A DNA stretch of 64,000 nt from contig NC_056752.1 in NCBI RefSeq assembly GCF_018687715.1, positions 44,476,501-44,540,500 of the forward strand, written 5' to 3'. A model generated the notes under the pieces. That model saw nothing but the letters and a program-made list of their open reading frames with translations. It was not told the DNA's origin and ran no database searches. Below are positions 12,344 to 24,647 of this stretch, piece after piece. Each line of letters starts with the position of its first letter. The first letter of the stretch is position 1. The translations under genes and the position numbers were made by a program. Source of the DNA: Carya illinoinensis (taxonomy: Eukaryota; Streptophyta; Magnoliopsida; Fagales; Juglandaceae).

Positions 12344-13150
12344 CTGTGAGTAGCACCAACCACAGAAACCAAACACAATCATAACCCCTCTAAAAACAAA
12401 GACAAGACGACCCCTATATTATACAAGTGCTCTTAAATTCTTAGATCATGAGCCAAATGCAAGTTCTCAGCCAGTGAATTCGCAGAGTATTAGATTCCCA
12501 GCATTTAAGAACTAAAAGACGAAAATAACTCTGATATCTCAAACTTTATATTTCAAAGAAGGGTTTTTTTTTTTCACAATTTTATTATGCCATAAACACA
12601 TTCCAATTCTGAAGTCCTAATGCCGAGAATTCGAAACTCAAAATTATCTCATGAGATGAAAAACCAACCAAAATTTCTGCAAAACAATTACAATCCGCCA
12701 ACAACAAACCTTAAGCACTTTAATAGCCCATCATAGATGAAGATAGTTCAAAACCCAGAAGATTCTACGACAACCCAGATGGAATAAATAGAGGCCAACT
12801 ATGATGTAGCTAAGCAGTATGATTTTGGAAGCCAAAGTTGAAGAAAAGGAAACCCATTACAGCATCATAGCAGAAGGAAGAAATGAGATCAAAACACCTT
12901 CTAAAGAAAGTACCTTTTGATTGACAAAAAGCATTGACCGAGCCCACAAGACATCACCACCAACGTGCATCTCTCCAATTCCTACAAGAAAAGGTCCCTT
13001 GATTTTCCCTTGCTAAACAAGAATCCAAAGCTGCACCACCTTTTTTCTCTCTTTTTAATGCTTTCTCTGTTTCTCTTGGATCTTACTGCGATTTTTTCCT
13101 TTATGCTACTGCTGTTCAAAAGTTCAAACTTCAAACTGTGTTAGCAAGTC
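12344..13150 (-). promoter_or_regulatory. NPGR2: 5' UTR intron, leader exon and promoter side of NPGR2
   Basis: A splice donor AAAAG|GTAC at 12914/12913 pairs with the acceptor CACAG at 12344, giving an untranslated leader exon from roughly 13100 to 12914 and a 570-bp intron before the start codon. The leader has pyrimidine/purine-rich stretches typical of plant 5' UTRs. The transcription start is not resolved. Confidence 0.5.
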
Positions 13151-14349
13151 AGAGTTCGTGCATTAAATTATGATCTACCTCTTTGTATCTACTTTCGTAG
13201 GTGTGAATAGTCCGCTCGAGTGTAAACAGAAGGAAGATTTTGTTTATTTGTTTATAATAACTGTACGAAATCTAAATTGAAAAAGAGTTTTTATACTTTC
13301 TTAATATAATTTAAAGAATATTTTAATATCAAATAATTTTCTGTTAAAGGAATGTGCGTGGCGTGGGTCAGTTTGGAATCAGTCCTCTCCCAAATGGTCA
13401 TTGGTCAACTGCCGATCCCTCCAAGGTTCTCTCCCTCCATAAAGTTTTTTTTTTTTAGAAGGTAAACCAAGGACTCAAAATAAACTAATCCTATGGTTTT
13501 TTTTTTTAAAAAATCCCAGTTTTTAAAAAATTTATTGAAAAAAAGAAGAAGAATAGATCCTAATTCCCAACCCATGAATATTAGGCTAGATGTTGCGGTA
13601 ATCTCAAATAGTCTATGAATAGTATTGAAAAAATAGTGAATAGGAATAAAAAAAATAGTAAATAATAATAACAAATTAATAAATAATTTGTGAATAATAC
13701 TTAATTATTTATAAATTGTAGTTAAATAATATGAGATTTCTGCATTTACCAAACACAGCTTAATCTATAAAAATGAACCAAATGATGCGCTTATATAAGA
13801 TCTTACACGAGCATTCAAGTTCGTAAAATCTACACATTATATCTATATCTCTTTAAAATAAATTTAGAAATTGGGAAAAAAATAATTATAGGTACTGTTG
13901 ATCCCTTAAAATCATGGGTTTGAATAAAAGTTGGCAAAAAATAAAACTTCAAAAGGAAGAAATCCTCACATGCTCATGATGCTTTATCTTGGATAACAAG
14001 TATCCTGCAACTGATATGAGGTTACAAAGGAGACTTTCTGGGAGAGGAGCGTATTAAATTGATTAATCATACAGAAAGGGATGCAAGCAATTGCACATTG
14101 GGGGAACCTTTGTGGCTCCACTTAATTTGTAGTAGTAGCGGTGGTGGTGATTGATTTGCCCACTTCTGGCAGGCATTGAGAGCATGGGATGTTGCATGCA
14201 CTGACATGATTCCAAATTATGGTTTTCTGTCCTTTATTGGGCCACCCTAGCCCCTATACATTTATGGACAATGCTAGCTTATCAAATGTCCATTCTAAAT
14301 ATGCATAAAAGTGTAAATGAATATTTTTATATTTTTTTAAATAATTTTA

Positions 14350-14530
14350 GGCTTAATTTGATTATAAAATAAAAATTAAAAATTAAATAAAATATTATTA
14401 AAATATAATTTTTTTTTATTTTTATATTTAAAAAAATTAAGTTATTTTTTTATTTTATATTTTATTTAAAAGTTTAAAAAAATTATAATAATTAAATAAG
14501 ATGAGATGGTTTGTAAAAATAAACCAAACC
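14350..14530. mobile_element. MITE family A, copy 2 (degenerate)
   Basis: Starts GCTTAATTTGATTATAAAAT and ends GATGAGATGG...AAACCAAACC, with the family interior ATTAAATAAAATATTATTAA. The ends are more decayed than in copy 1. Confidence 0.55.
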
Positions 14531-15599
14531 TTAATCATTAAAAAAAATAAAATATAAATTTATTAATAATTATTTCTTTAATTATTAAAAAAATAAAAAA
14601 AATATAAGTACGCACATTTAATAAATATATTTAAAATCATATTATCATTTTCCTAATTTTATATATACATTTTGTAGGATCCTTTAAAAATCTACGGGTT
14701 TGTACTTTGGCTACTAACTACTAAGCATTATGGGGAAGAATTATAGTTTTATTTATTTATTTGTATGGAAGATCCTATGCAAAGAGCCTATTTGAAATTG
14801 AGTTTGAAAGTTTAAAAAATATTTTTAATTGTTTAAAAATTCTTTTTAAAAAAAATAATATGTTTAGTAAATTTATAAAAAGTATTTTAATTATCTAAAA
14901 AAGTTAAAAGTCTACTTTTAAAAAAAATACCAAATTTAAATTTTTATCGAAAAATTCCTACAAATAACTATATATTTTTAAAAAATTAATATAACTAATT
15001 TTAAAAGAACTCTAAATACATGATTATCAAACAATAAAAAACTTTTGAAAAATAATACTTATAATTTAAGTTATAAATTATAAATCCTAAAACTATAAAT
15101 ATTTGCCACTGCATTATAAATCCTAAACTTGCACTAAATAAATCCTTTTACTTTCGGCTTATGTCCATCATTTGAAGTCTTCCTCCACTAGCGCATGGCT
15201 TCACATTCTTCTTACTAAAAGGAAATGAAAAAAAACAAAAAAAAAAAAAAAAGGGAAAAAAGACAATCTTCAACATGGATGTGCTTTCCTGTGTTATCAT
15301 CGTGTCTTGGTAGCACGTTGTAACTTCCTTTTCGCTAATTGAAGCATGGGCGTGTTTCTGCACTAAAATCGTAACCCCTGAATCCATCCGGATCCCATTT
15401 TATCAATCTGAACTCCAACTTTGATCTGTGTAGTTGCTGATCCGATTTTAACTCTAATTTATCGGAGCGGAGTCAAATTTAGGCTCTCTTTTTTTAACTT
15501 CATATTTAATTCATTTTTTAAAAAATAATTTTTCTTACACCTTCAAATTTTAGTTTTTCTAAAAAATAAAATCTAAAACTAAATCATTTACTACTGATT

Positions 15600-16090
15600 T
15601 ATTTTAATACTAATATTTAACTTAGTTTATACTCGATTTATACTATAGTATCTAATTATATATTATCATACTATAGTATTACATATTATTTTTAGTGTTT
15701 AATTACATGTTATTATATTATAGTATTATATGTTCTTGTATTATACTGATGTCTAATTTATTTATAACTTATTTCTACATTAGACTTATTTTTAGTGTCT
15801 AATTAAATATTATTATACTTTAGTAAATTAGTATTATGTGTTATTACCTTATGCTAGACTTATTAGTTATTTCTATACTAGTGTCTACTTTATTTCTATA
15901 TAATATTTATACTATAGTGTTTAATTACATATTATTATATATTAGTATTACATGTTATTATACTAATATCTAACTTATTTCTAACTTATATACTAGAATT
16001 TCTAGTATCTAATTACACGTTATTATATTTTAGTAAACTAGTATTATGTGTTATTAACTTATTATAATATTAGTGTCTAACTTATTTATA
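15600..16090. repeat. Degenerate AT-rich tandem repeat
   Basis: Variants of a word such as GTGTCTAATTA-CATATTATTATA-TAGTATTA recur at about 15648, 15695, 15795, 15917 and 16005. Spacing is irregular, between 47 and 122 bp, and TTATACTA motifs lie between. It reads as an old, decayed minisatellite. Confidence 0.5.
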
Positions 16091-17140
16091 TACTTGATTA
16101 TGTATGGTAGAAATACTATGATGTTTACATATATATACTAAACTATTATTAGTTTGTTTATATTATATTATAAGTATATTATTTTATAATAATTAGCTCA
16201 TAATAGTATATTATTAAATTTAACTATATAGATTATAGTTATATAGCTATATAAATATACTAGTATATATGATAAATATATAAATAAATACATATTTTTA
16301 TAACCTATGTACAAAATCGAAGTCGAATTCAAATGGCAAAGTCAGATTCGTAGCATAAAGTTGAAGTCGGATTGAATTAAAGTCGAGTTGGTCCAATAAC
16401 ACCTCTGACTCTGACTTAAAAAAAAATGCGACTCCAACTCTATTTTGACAAAATTGAAGCATTTTCGATTCGGAATCGAATTTTTAAATTTTTGCTCAAC
16501 TTTGCTCGTTGTTGACCAATGCTTTTATAAGCACAAGACCCGATGGTAATTCGAAAATACTACTTAGACCAAAGAAGCTTATCAACCAAATTGATTATTA
16601 TTTTTTATTTAATGATTAAGGAAGTGACTATTAATAAGTTAGTTTTTTAAAAAAATTATAATAATATTTAAAAATGTTTAAAAATAATTAAAAGAGAAAA
16701 AAATGCATTTACACTTGTCGGTACTTGTTACAACTCGGGGCACCATTTTGTTCCCTAGTATCGTCCATATTAATTTCAAGATAATACTTTGTGAATCAAG
16801 AATTCTGACCCAAAAGTGTACCAATCACTTTATTTGATCTTTTTTCCAGTAGGATGGTGCAAGCAGGCTGCCCCGCGTTTACTGCTAGTGCAAATTTTTT
16901 ATTCTTTTTTTTTTAATCATGTTTTTAAATATTTTGTTGTCATTCTTAATTATTAAGAATAAAAAAATATACAATTTCATTAATAGTCATTTTTTTAATT
17001 ACTACGTAACAAAAAAATTAAAATACTCAAATGGTACTTTTGAACAATAATATTGAGGGGTTAAATAATATTTTCCTTATTAGTATTTCTATATTAAAAC
17101 ATAGAAATATTGACAAGGAAAATATTGAGGGGCTAAGAAA

Positions 17141-18155
17141 GTGATAGGCACACTTTCTCAGTCAAAATCAGTACTCTTAAGTTTAAGACCCCCGCTTGGT
17201 TTGGTTGTAAGGATAAATCTTTTGAGTTTTGATTTGGTTGGAAGGATTTGGTGCATTAATGAAGAAGAGAGCATGTCCCACCTATTCTTTAACTGCCATT
17301 TCTCTCAAATTCTATGGAAACAATCTAAATGACCATTAAATATTAAAACTTTTGCTCAACTTCCCATCTACAACTGGATCTTAATTATCCTTAATCCCTC
17401 AAGAAAACTAGGGATACCACAAGAAGAATCTCATCCTTTCCAAAATTTTGCAATCATTGCAATGGATAACATCTGATTCACTAGAAATCAAATCACCCAT
17501 GATGCTCAATGCCCTCCCATTCACTGGTTTGTCACAATAGTCACACAAAAATTCAAAGAGCACCTAGCAGTCTGGGCCAACATAGAAGCTCAGCAGGAAC
17601 CTACTTGGCATCCACCACCAACAAGAGTTCTCTCACTCTGTTTCGATGTAGCTGTTAGACAAAATGAAAGCATCATAGAAGCTATATGCAGAAATGAAAA
17701 AAGGCGCTCCTCTCTTTGCCCAAGCAGAAGTCATCCATAATACAAATTCCAATATAGAAAAAGCTTTAATAGCACTAATGGCAGTAATAAAAGGAGTAAA
17801 ACGAGGCCTTATAAAATATCATTGAAGGAGACAATTTTGGCCATCAACAATCAGAAAGTAGCAACATATTGGATTATGTAGACAACCACTAGAGACATTC
17901 ATTTTTTGCTACAAGGCTTTGACTAGTGGACTGCAAAAAAAATTTATCGATCTCAAAATCGATGTATGCATCAACTAGTGCAATGTGCGACTTCTAATTA
18001 AGTCTTTGGAAGCATACTCCTAAACTGGATCCCTCCAAATATCCTGGATTTCCCGAGTGGACCCTCCCTTTAATATTGTTTAATTATTTTAATATTAACC
18101 CGCTACTCTATTGTAGTAGTTTTTGAATAAATGCATATATTGCTTGAAAAAAAAG
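17141..18155 (+). pseudogene. LINE 3' remnant (reverse-transcriptase zinc-binding and RNase H-like parts)
   Basis: A 63-codon open stretch at 17141-17332 encodes the RT zinc-binding domain found near the C-terminus of plant LINE ORF2 proteins (RIWCINEEESMSHLFFNC, then HFSQILWKQ). Downstream, broken frames carry RNase H-like fragments (SLCFDVAVRQNESIIEA near 17637). The block ends with an AT-rich tail and a short A-run near 18147-18154. Many stops show it is long dead. Most of the element is missing at the 5' side, as is usual for truncated LINE insertions. No clear target duplication was found. Confidence 0.7.
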
Positions 18156-18169
18156 AGACTCCTGCTTGA

Positions 18170-18331
18170 ATAGTGAAAATGTTTAATATCATTTTATTAT
18201 TACAGTTTTTAAAATTTTTACATAAAATATAATAAATAATTTAATTTTTTTAACTCACAAAATAATAATATTTTAATAATATTTTATTTAAATTTTATCT
18301 AAAATCATTTTTCTCATTTTACTATACACAG
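18170..18331. mobile_element. MITE family A, copy 3 (inverted)
   Basis: Reverse-complement orientation of the family: TTTTTACATAAAATATAATA and AATTTTTTTAACTCACAAAA inside, ending TTCTCATTTTACTATACACA. Confidence 0.55.
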
Positions 18332-18589
18332 TTCACCTAACTTGTACCCGCTTGCCTTGGCATTAAATGTCACAGCGACTAACTTGATCGCCGATCGCCC
18401 AATTAATGCATAAATGTACAACCCCCACTACTATTATCACCACGCTTTAGCTGCAATTGCCTTTTACGGCTACACTTATTTTTTGTCCTTCCTACGTCGA
18501 TCCTTGCTTGCTAATTACTTAATAAATAATGATAGGCTTAGTATCATATTATCATTATTTTATTATTCTTTTTATTTTTTTAAAATTTT

Positions 18590-18720
18590 TTTAATTTTTA
18601 ATTTTTACTTAATGATTAAAGAAATGACTATTAATATAGTTGTATATATTTTTTTAAATTTTTTTAATGATTATGGATATTAAAAAAATACTTAAAAGAA
18701 AATAATAATAAAAATAAAAA
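18590..18720. repeat. Unnamed dispersed non-coding repeat
   Basis: Contains TTAATGATTAAAGAAATG then ACTATTAATAT. Nearly the same word is at 16608-16636 (TGATTAAGGAAGTGACTATT), and an inverted version is near 14558-14588. Probably part of a MITE family whose ends I could not place. Confidence 0.4.
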
Positions 18721-18840
18721 TTTTAAATACATTAGAATAGTAAATGAATAGTAAATAGGTGGTAAATCTATTATTATCCTTTGGTTGAATAGTTTCTTGC
18801 AACATCACCCATCTTTTTCACCGTCACTTTTTTTTTTTAA

Positions 18841-19042
18841 GTTTGGTAAGTGAAATGAAAATTTTTTATTTTAAATAAAAGTTTAAAATATTATTTTTAA
18901 TAATAATATTATTATTATTTTAAAATTTAAAAAAATTAAATTAATATTTAAAAAAATTAAATTATTTATTATATTTTATGTAAAATTTTTTAAAAAATAT
19001 AATAATAATATGAGAATTTTATGTTTTGTCTTTATGGCCAAA
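18841..19042. mobile_element. MITE family A, copy 4
   Basis: Starts GTTTGGTAAGTGAAATGA and ends GTCTTTATGGCCAAAC. The interior shows the family words, with one internal segment (AATTTAAAAAAATTAAATTA) repeated. Confidence 0.6.
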
Positions 19043-19753
19043 CATGTTGGCTCTTAAGCCCATTACAGACGTCAAACAAGCCCTGTTTCTTCTTAGCCAT
19101 TAACAAATGCAGCTTTGCTACGTGCAAACGAGTTGCGAAACCACGGAAAAATCGGCATACCACGTCAGCCCAAAAAAAAATATATATTAAAAAAAGAAAG
19201 AAAGAAAGAAAGAAAAAGGTGAAGTGAAGAAAACACATACGAGAGGGGAGGGAAGGATTCATGTTAAATAGCAAAGACAAGGACACTTGCGTAGAGATCG
19301 CGTCGTAGTCATCGTTGCGTCTTTCTTCACGGCATTTGGATCATTGTTCTGCTACAGGCAACACGATCTCTTCTTCCAGACCCAAATACACAATTAGAAC
19401 TAAAAAAGAATACCCACAACAAAAATTGCAAACCCAGCATAAAGTTTGTGATTAGACCCTTAACTGTCGTCCAATCTTGACCTGGACACTTATGGCTTCG
19501 CTAAACTCAGTAATGGCAGCTTTTTGGGATTTTGTTTTCCTACGTAGTTTTAAGCTTAGCAATATGGTCATAAGAGTACCATTAGGAGTAAGGAAAAACA
19601 AATAATACAGAAAAGAAGAGCTTAGTAATAATGGCTTATAAATGTAAATAAGGGAACAGAAAAGAACAAATGAGTCGCCATTAACAGTGCTAATAAGCTG
19701 CGGATGGTTCGTTGAAGTTCACGGAGGGAAAAGTAAGAGAATTTGAATAGAGA
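19043..19753. other. Intergenic DNA without recognised gene
   Basis: Includes an A/GAAA-rich tract (19170-19216) and a less AT-rich stretch (19230-19400) resembling a plant leader sequence. No coding region follows it. Confidence 0.4.
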
Positions 19754-19761
19754 TGAAAAAG

Positions 19762-20425
19762 TAGGGGTGCTACCTGGTGCAGGGTAGCCCCTCCCTGCCC
19801 CATATGGTGTGGGGGTTGGGTTTTCCTTCCCGCCACCAGTCCCTGCATCCTCGCGGGGGTACCCCGCCCCGCTAGGCAGGGTGCGAGGTGGATATCCAAT
19901 CTATCCTGGCTTATTTTTACTTTAAATATTAACTATATTTTATTATTTTAAAAAATTATTTTTAGATCTAAAAATGATAAAAAAAATATATTTTTAGATC
20001 TAAATTGTAAATTTAAATTTTGTAAATACTATAATTTAAAAATTATGTAATTTTTAAATTTACTAATACATATTTTGTGTAAGTTGTAGTGTAGTAATTT
20101 TTAAACTATATAGTTTTTACATTTGCTAATGCATAATTTGTAAACAAATCTAACAAATTATAATTTATATATACACAATTTGTAAAATATAAATATGTAT
20201 TTATATATATAAACATGTATTTATGTTTTTGTATATATAAATATTTATGTTTATATATAATATATATATAGGTGAGGGAGGGGCGGGGTTGGGCCCTCCC
20301 CGCCCCCCGCCCCCCGCCCCCGCTAGGGGGACTAGATGCAGGGCGGTGTACCCTGCCCCGTCGTGCAGGGGTGGGGTGAACGGGGGGGTTGGGTAGCGGG
20401 GTGCGGGGCTCGCTGCCCACCCCTA
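19762..20425. mobile_element. Non-autonomous hAT-type element with 8-bp target duplication
   Basis: The ends are TAGGGGTG... and ...CACCCCTA, flanked by a perfect 8-bp direct repeat TGAAAAAG at 19754-19761 and 20426-20433. An 8-bp duplication and such ends are hallmarks of hAT transposons. The 664-bp element has two very GC-rich ends (about 19762-19890 and 20270-20425, rich in CCCCGCCCC) around an AT-rich, partly self-complementary middle. No transposase is present. Confidence 0.85.
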
Positions 20426-21776
20426 TGAAAAAGTTAGTTTTTAGGAAGAAGAAAAATTATATTTGCAACTGGCCACATGGGACGTGGTGCCCCCGGTTCC
20501 CTTGGCAGGCTGCAAACGATTTTTTCTTCAACAAATATGGGTTTGGCACAAAAAAAGAAAAAAAAGAAAGAGTTTTATTAGATATAGTTATTTTTATGTA
20601 TTTTTTATATATTTTATTGATATAATTAGTTAAAATAGTGATTTTATATTAAAAATAACACAACTAATTATATTAGTAGCATACGTAAATAATACAGAAA
20701 AGTAATTACACATAAAATTTTTAAAAAAGAGAAGACAATTCCTTAAATGCGGAAGATGTTTCTATGGAGGCTGGCCTAACTTTCTATCCATATATATTAT
20801 TATGCCATTGCTCTTGCATAATTGAAGTCCCAACCTTTTAAAGTTCCAATAAGATAAATGGCAAGACTATGGAGATCTCAAATCTCAAAATAATAGATAT
20901 TTGTTATAGTACATAGTAAGTAATTATTAGATAATATCGGAATATCGCATCTTATTAGGAGTATTATGCCATTAATATTTATATAAACAATCTTAATGAC
21001 ATGACATCTTGTGATATATAATAATATTGGGTCATTTATATAATTTTTTCATATTCTTTTATTTATACTTTTCATATATTAACAACATAAAGCATCTTCC
21101 TGGACAAGGAAGGAGTCAAATCGTGCCATGTTTTTCTAACCCCACCAGCCGAAATTCCGACCAGTCCGGATAATGGGGGTATCATCCTGACCTGCTTTCA
21201 GGAAAATAAAACAATGTCTTTTTCCCTCGATTTGGTGTGTAGTGTTAGTGGTCCACCCGTAAAAGTTGTCCAATTTTTTCAAAACCAGTAAATTCTCTCC
21301 TTAATTCAATCCACAAGTAGGCTATTTTCATGGTTTTTTCTTGGCATAAGTCATGATTAAGGGGAATCCACTAGAAGTACGTACCTTAAAAGAAGCTTTA
21401 ACGTTAATGCATATTGAAACTGAATAGTAATATTTTATAATTAAACCTTGACCATCACGTTTGGCTCTACTTATCTTTTCACCTGCCGAGTAAAAATAAT
21501 GCATTAATTTCAACGGATGGTGGTGCTAGCCTAGCCATACATGTAGAACCCTTTATTACTTAGGTAGGCTTAATGATGTTTCAAGAATTAGTAGAATGTC
21601 AAGAGTTTTAATGACTTGATAGTATATAATCTGATTTTTTAAACAAAAAATCTAAATTTAAAACCTCCTACTCTTATATTAAAAAAAAAAAAATAGTAAA
21701 AATTAATATTAGGTAGGGTGTCTTTGTTGTTTCTAACATTCAATGTTGTTCAGATCAAGACATAAAAGTTAGGAAA

Positions 21777-21945
21777 ATGATTTATACAATCTTAGTGTGT
21801 ATAAATTTTACATATTTTCTTAAACAAAAAAGAAGAAAAAATTTGGGATGCACATGAAAATTAATATTTTATAATACACTCACTTTTTTTTTAAAGAAAT
21901 GCGTGAAATTTATACATACTAAAATTGTATATAACATTATTCTAA
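21777..21945. mobile_element. MITE family B, copy 1
   Basis: A terminal inverted repeat of about 25 bp with two mismatches: the left end reads ATACAATCTTAGTGTGTATA and the right end reads TATACATACTAAAATTGTAT. Non-coding. Confidence 0.65.
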
Positions 21946-22300
21946 AATCATATACGTAATATGAATGGGTAGGGTACAAACTTATTGCTTGAATCGCACT
22001 AAAACCATACTAATTATATCTTGATTCGTGATTACCCATACTTTCAGTAGAGTCATTAATCTCATAGTGAGTTTGATGTGGGAACCCAATTGTCAATCAT
22101 TCATAGCAAATGGTTCTTAATCGGTATTAGGCTGGCATGCACTACACTATATTAATATATTTTAATAAAAGAAATGATATTTGTAGTCAAGTGTATAAGT
22201 TCCACGTACTTTTTTTAAAAAAAATAATAAATTTGAGACACATATGTAATAGGTGTTATATTTGTGTTGAAACAGAAAAAAGACTCAAAATAAAGGAGAA

Positions 22301-22543
22301 AATATCCGTTATGATATTTATAGAAGCGATCGAGAAAAACAATTCTAAATTCACAAAAGTCAGTATAATCAATAAAAAGAGTAATTATTTTATTCTCAGA
22401 TTAGTGTGTAAAAAATATCAAAAAATATCCGTTATGATGTCTACAGAAGCGATAGAAAAAAACAATTCTAAATTCACAAAAGTCAGTACAATCAATAAAA
22501 AGAATAATTATTTTATTCTCAGGTTAGTGTGTAAAAAATATCA
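22301..22543 (+). repeat. Two-copy tandem duplication, 123-bp unit
   Basis: The unit starting AATATCCGTTATGAT is present at 22301-22423 and 22424-22543 with about ten differences. Because 123 is divisible by three, both copies stay in one open frame (about 22137-22571). That protein, rich in Lys, Asn and Ile, has no recognised domain, and I do not call it a gene. Confidence 0.85.
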
Positions 22544-23856
22544 TTTATATTACTTTAATATTACAATTTGATTCATAATATTAAATTTTTAAAATCTGAT
22601 TAGTAATATTTAAATTTTAAAATTTATGTGATAAATTTATAGATGAAACTCCTAAGGAAAAAAGAAAAAGGTTCATTTTCCATTTAAAAATGTAGAATCA
22701 TTCAATGCTTGCGTAATCTGTTTACAGTAGGAGACTAAAAGCCCCCATCGTACCTTAAACAGCATAATTGAGAAAATAACAAAAGGACTTGATCTAAACG
22801 AACACAGAATAACAAATAAATTGAAGAAAATAGTGGATTTCAAGGTTAAAATTAGGGGTTAAAGTTTTTTAGTCGGGACTGAAAAAGGGGATTTAAAAAA
22901 CCGACCTAACTGGGAATATTGATTTTCGATTTTCAACGATACTCGGTCTTGGTCTATGGTGTATTCAAAATTTGATTTTTAGTTTGGTTTTAAGGTGTGA
23001 TTTTTTTGAACTGGACTTAACCAAAACCGACTAAATCCCTTACATATAAATTTTATATTTTGTAAATATATAATATATTATTTTATATATTAATTGTATA
23101 AGTTAATTATATAATTTTCATTTAATATATTACTATTGACCATATAAAAATCAATTAACTAATATATCATACAATAAGTCATATGAAAATATATGGTATT
23201 GTATGTAAATACATGCTCTATTATTTACATATAATTAAAGTAATTAGGTAATTTTTTTAAGATATCTAAGTTGCAATTAAATATGAATAATCTATGGATA
23301 ATTAAATTATTTAATATTCATTAATTATATATAAAATGTTATAATTTTAATATAGACAATTATGAATATTAAAGTACTAAATTAGTAAATATTAACATAA
23401 TTAAAAAAAAAGATGGGAATTTTTTTTTTTTTTTAACTCATAGAGACTTAATCGGACCGATAGATGTAATAGTCTAATAAAAAGGTTGCATCAAAATTTT
23501 TGATCGGTGACGCCCTCAATGGGACTGATTATACCCTTAGTTAAAATACGATCTCAGATTAACAAAACCAATTCAAAACGTGTATGTGTCGCTTTGAGAC
23601 TTTCATTTTGATAAGTTGTGCGTTTTAATAATAAAATAATATCTCCTATAAATAAAATAAAATAATAATAATAAAATAATAGATTAAAAAATAAAACAAA
23701 ATTATCTATAGCCCGCCTGCATATTTAAAACTCTTTAATAAACTTGCATAAGTAATAATTATTATAAAACTGTAAGAACTTAAACATCTTAATGGAACAA
23801 AACGTAAGTTTATTTATTTCTTAATTTAAAAAAGATTTTTTTTTGGATAAAAAAAA

Positions 23857-24025
23857 AAATGATATTTACAGTCGTAATTGTGCAAGTGGCGTGCAGTCGC
23901 TTTGAAAAAAATAAATTAATATGGGACCCACATGAAAAAAAAATTAACTTTTTAATTATGTATCTTACTTTTTTTCAAAACAATTGTACGGTATTTGTAA
24001 TTCTACAACTGTACGTAGCATTTTT
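23857..24025. mobile_element. MITE family B, copy 2
   Basis: Starts AATGATATTTACAGTCGT and runs into TGCAGTCGCTTTGAAAAA. It ends ...ACAACTGTACGTAGCATT, the inverted counterpart. GGGACCCACATG lies in the centre. Confidence 0.65.
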
Positions 24026-24130
24026 AAAAAAAATTACAGGGCAGTTTTGTCGACCGGCATTACCGGATGGCATTTCAGGAAAATACATAAAGAAAACGGG
24101 GCAAATTGATGACGACCTTCCACTTGAAGT

Positions 24131-24647
24131 ATAAGAACCACGCCGATAGCGCTACTCCATTCTGGCATTCTCCCCCACCCGTTCCCCTCTCTCTCTACAT
24201 TTCTATACTCTCTCTCTCTCTCTCTCTCTTATTTTATAATTCCTCTCACGCACATACACTCTGACGTTCCCTCCACCGACACCAGGCTTGGCGGCACAGT
24301 ATCTCCCGCCACCTTCCGTACCCGAGGATCCGACCCGCTCCCATTTGCTTTGGCCTTCGCTCTTTGGATCCGATTTATACCCCCAACCCTCCCCAGCCCC
24401 CACTTTTCTCTCTTCTTTCTTTTATTTTCTCTTTCTTGTAAATCTTTTATTTCTCTATTCGTTCGTTTTGCCTTTCCTATTTTCTTTAAAATCCTAGGGT
24501 TCTTTTCGACATTTTTATGGTGCTTTGACCCATACCTCTCGATTTGACGCATTTAAGCAGGTAGCCTTTTATCCCCTTGAAAGCAGCTTTACGTTTTTAC
24601 CCCCTAAAATTTTCGAGTTGTGACGTGGCATCATTTAAAAGGTTGGG
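24131..24647 (+). promoter_or_regulatory. Promoter and CT-rich 5' leader of the small downstream gene
   Basis: Base composition rises sharply here. A (TC)n tract at 24208-24230 and further TCTCT runs to about 24460 are typical of plant core-promoter pyrimidine patches and leaders. The start codon follows at 24648. No TATA box was assigned with confidence. Confidence 0.45.

Larger units (their letters stand above)
13151..17140. other. AT-rich intergenic DNA
   Basis: No gene recognised. It holds MITE family A copy 2 (14350-14530), a degenerate tandem repeat (15600-16090), and an unnamed non-coding repeat containing TGATTAAGGAAGTGACTATT near 16610 that recurs near 18612 and, inverted, near 14560. 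GAGTCGGA-like words flank the degenerate repeat (about 15360-15480 and 16320-16500), which may mark an old hAT-type element. Poly-A and poly-T tracts are common. Confidence 0.5.
20434..24130. other. AT-rich intergenic DNA
   Basis: No gene recognised. It contains two copies of MITE family B (21777-21945, 23857-24025), a 123-bp tandem duplication (22301-22543) and a region at 22850-23560 with repeated GACCGA/CGGTC words that may be an old TE. Long A/T runs occur near 23400 and 23830. Confidence 0.5.

Noticed and set aside
19021..19227. 68-codon frame with basic C-terminus
   Set aside because: The basic tail is a GAAA repeat and the first part overlaps the end of a MITE.
22137..22571. 144-codon frame as a gene
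   Set aside because: Created by an AT-rich in-frame duplication; no domain, no leader or splice evidence.
24203..24552. Open frames antisense to the CT-rich leader of the small gene
   Set aside because: Product of a purine-rich strand opposite a pyrimidine-rich leader; repetitive Arg/Glu/Gly content.
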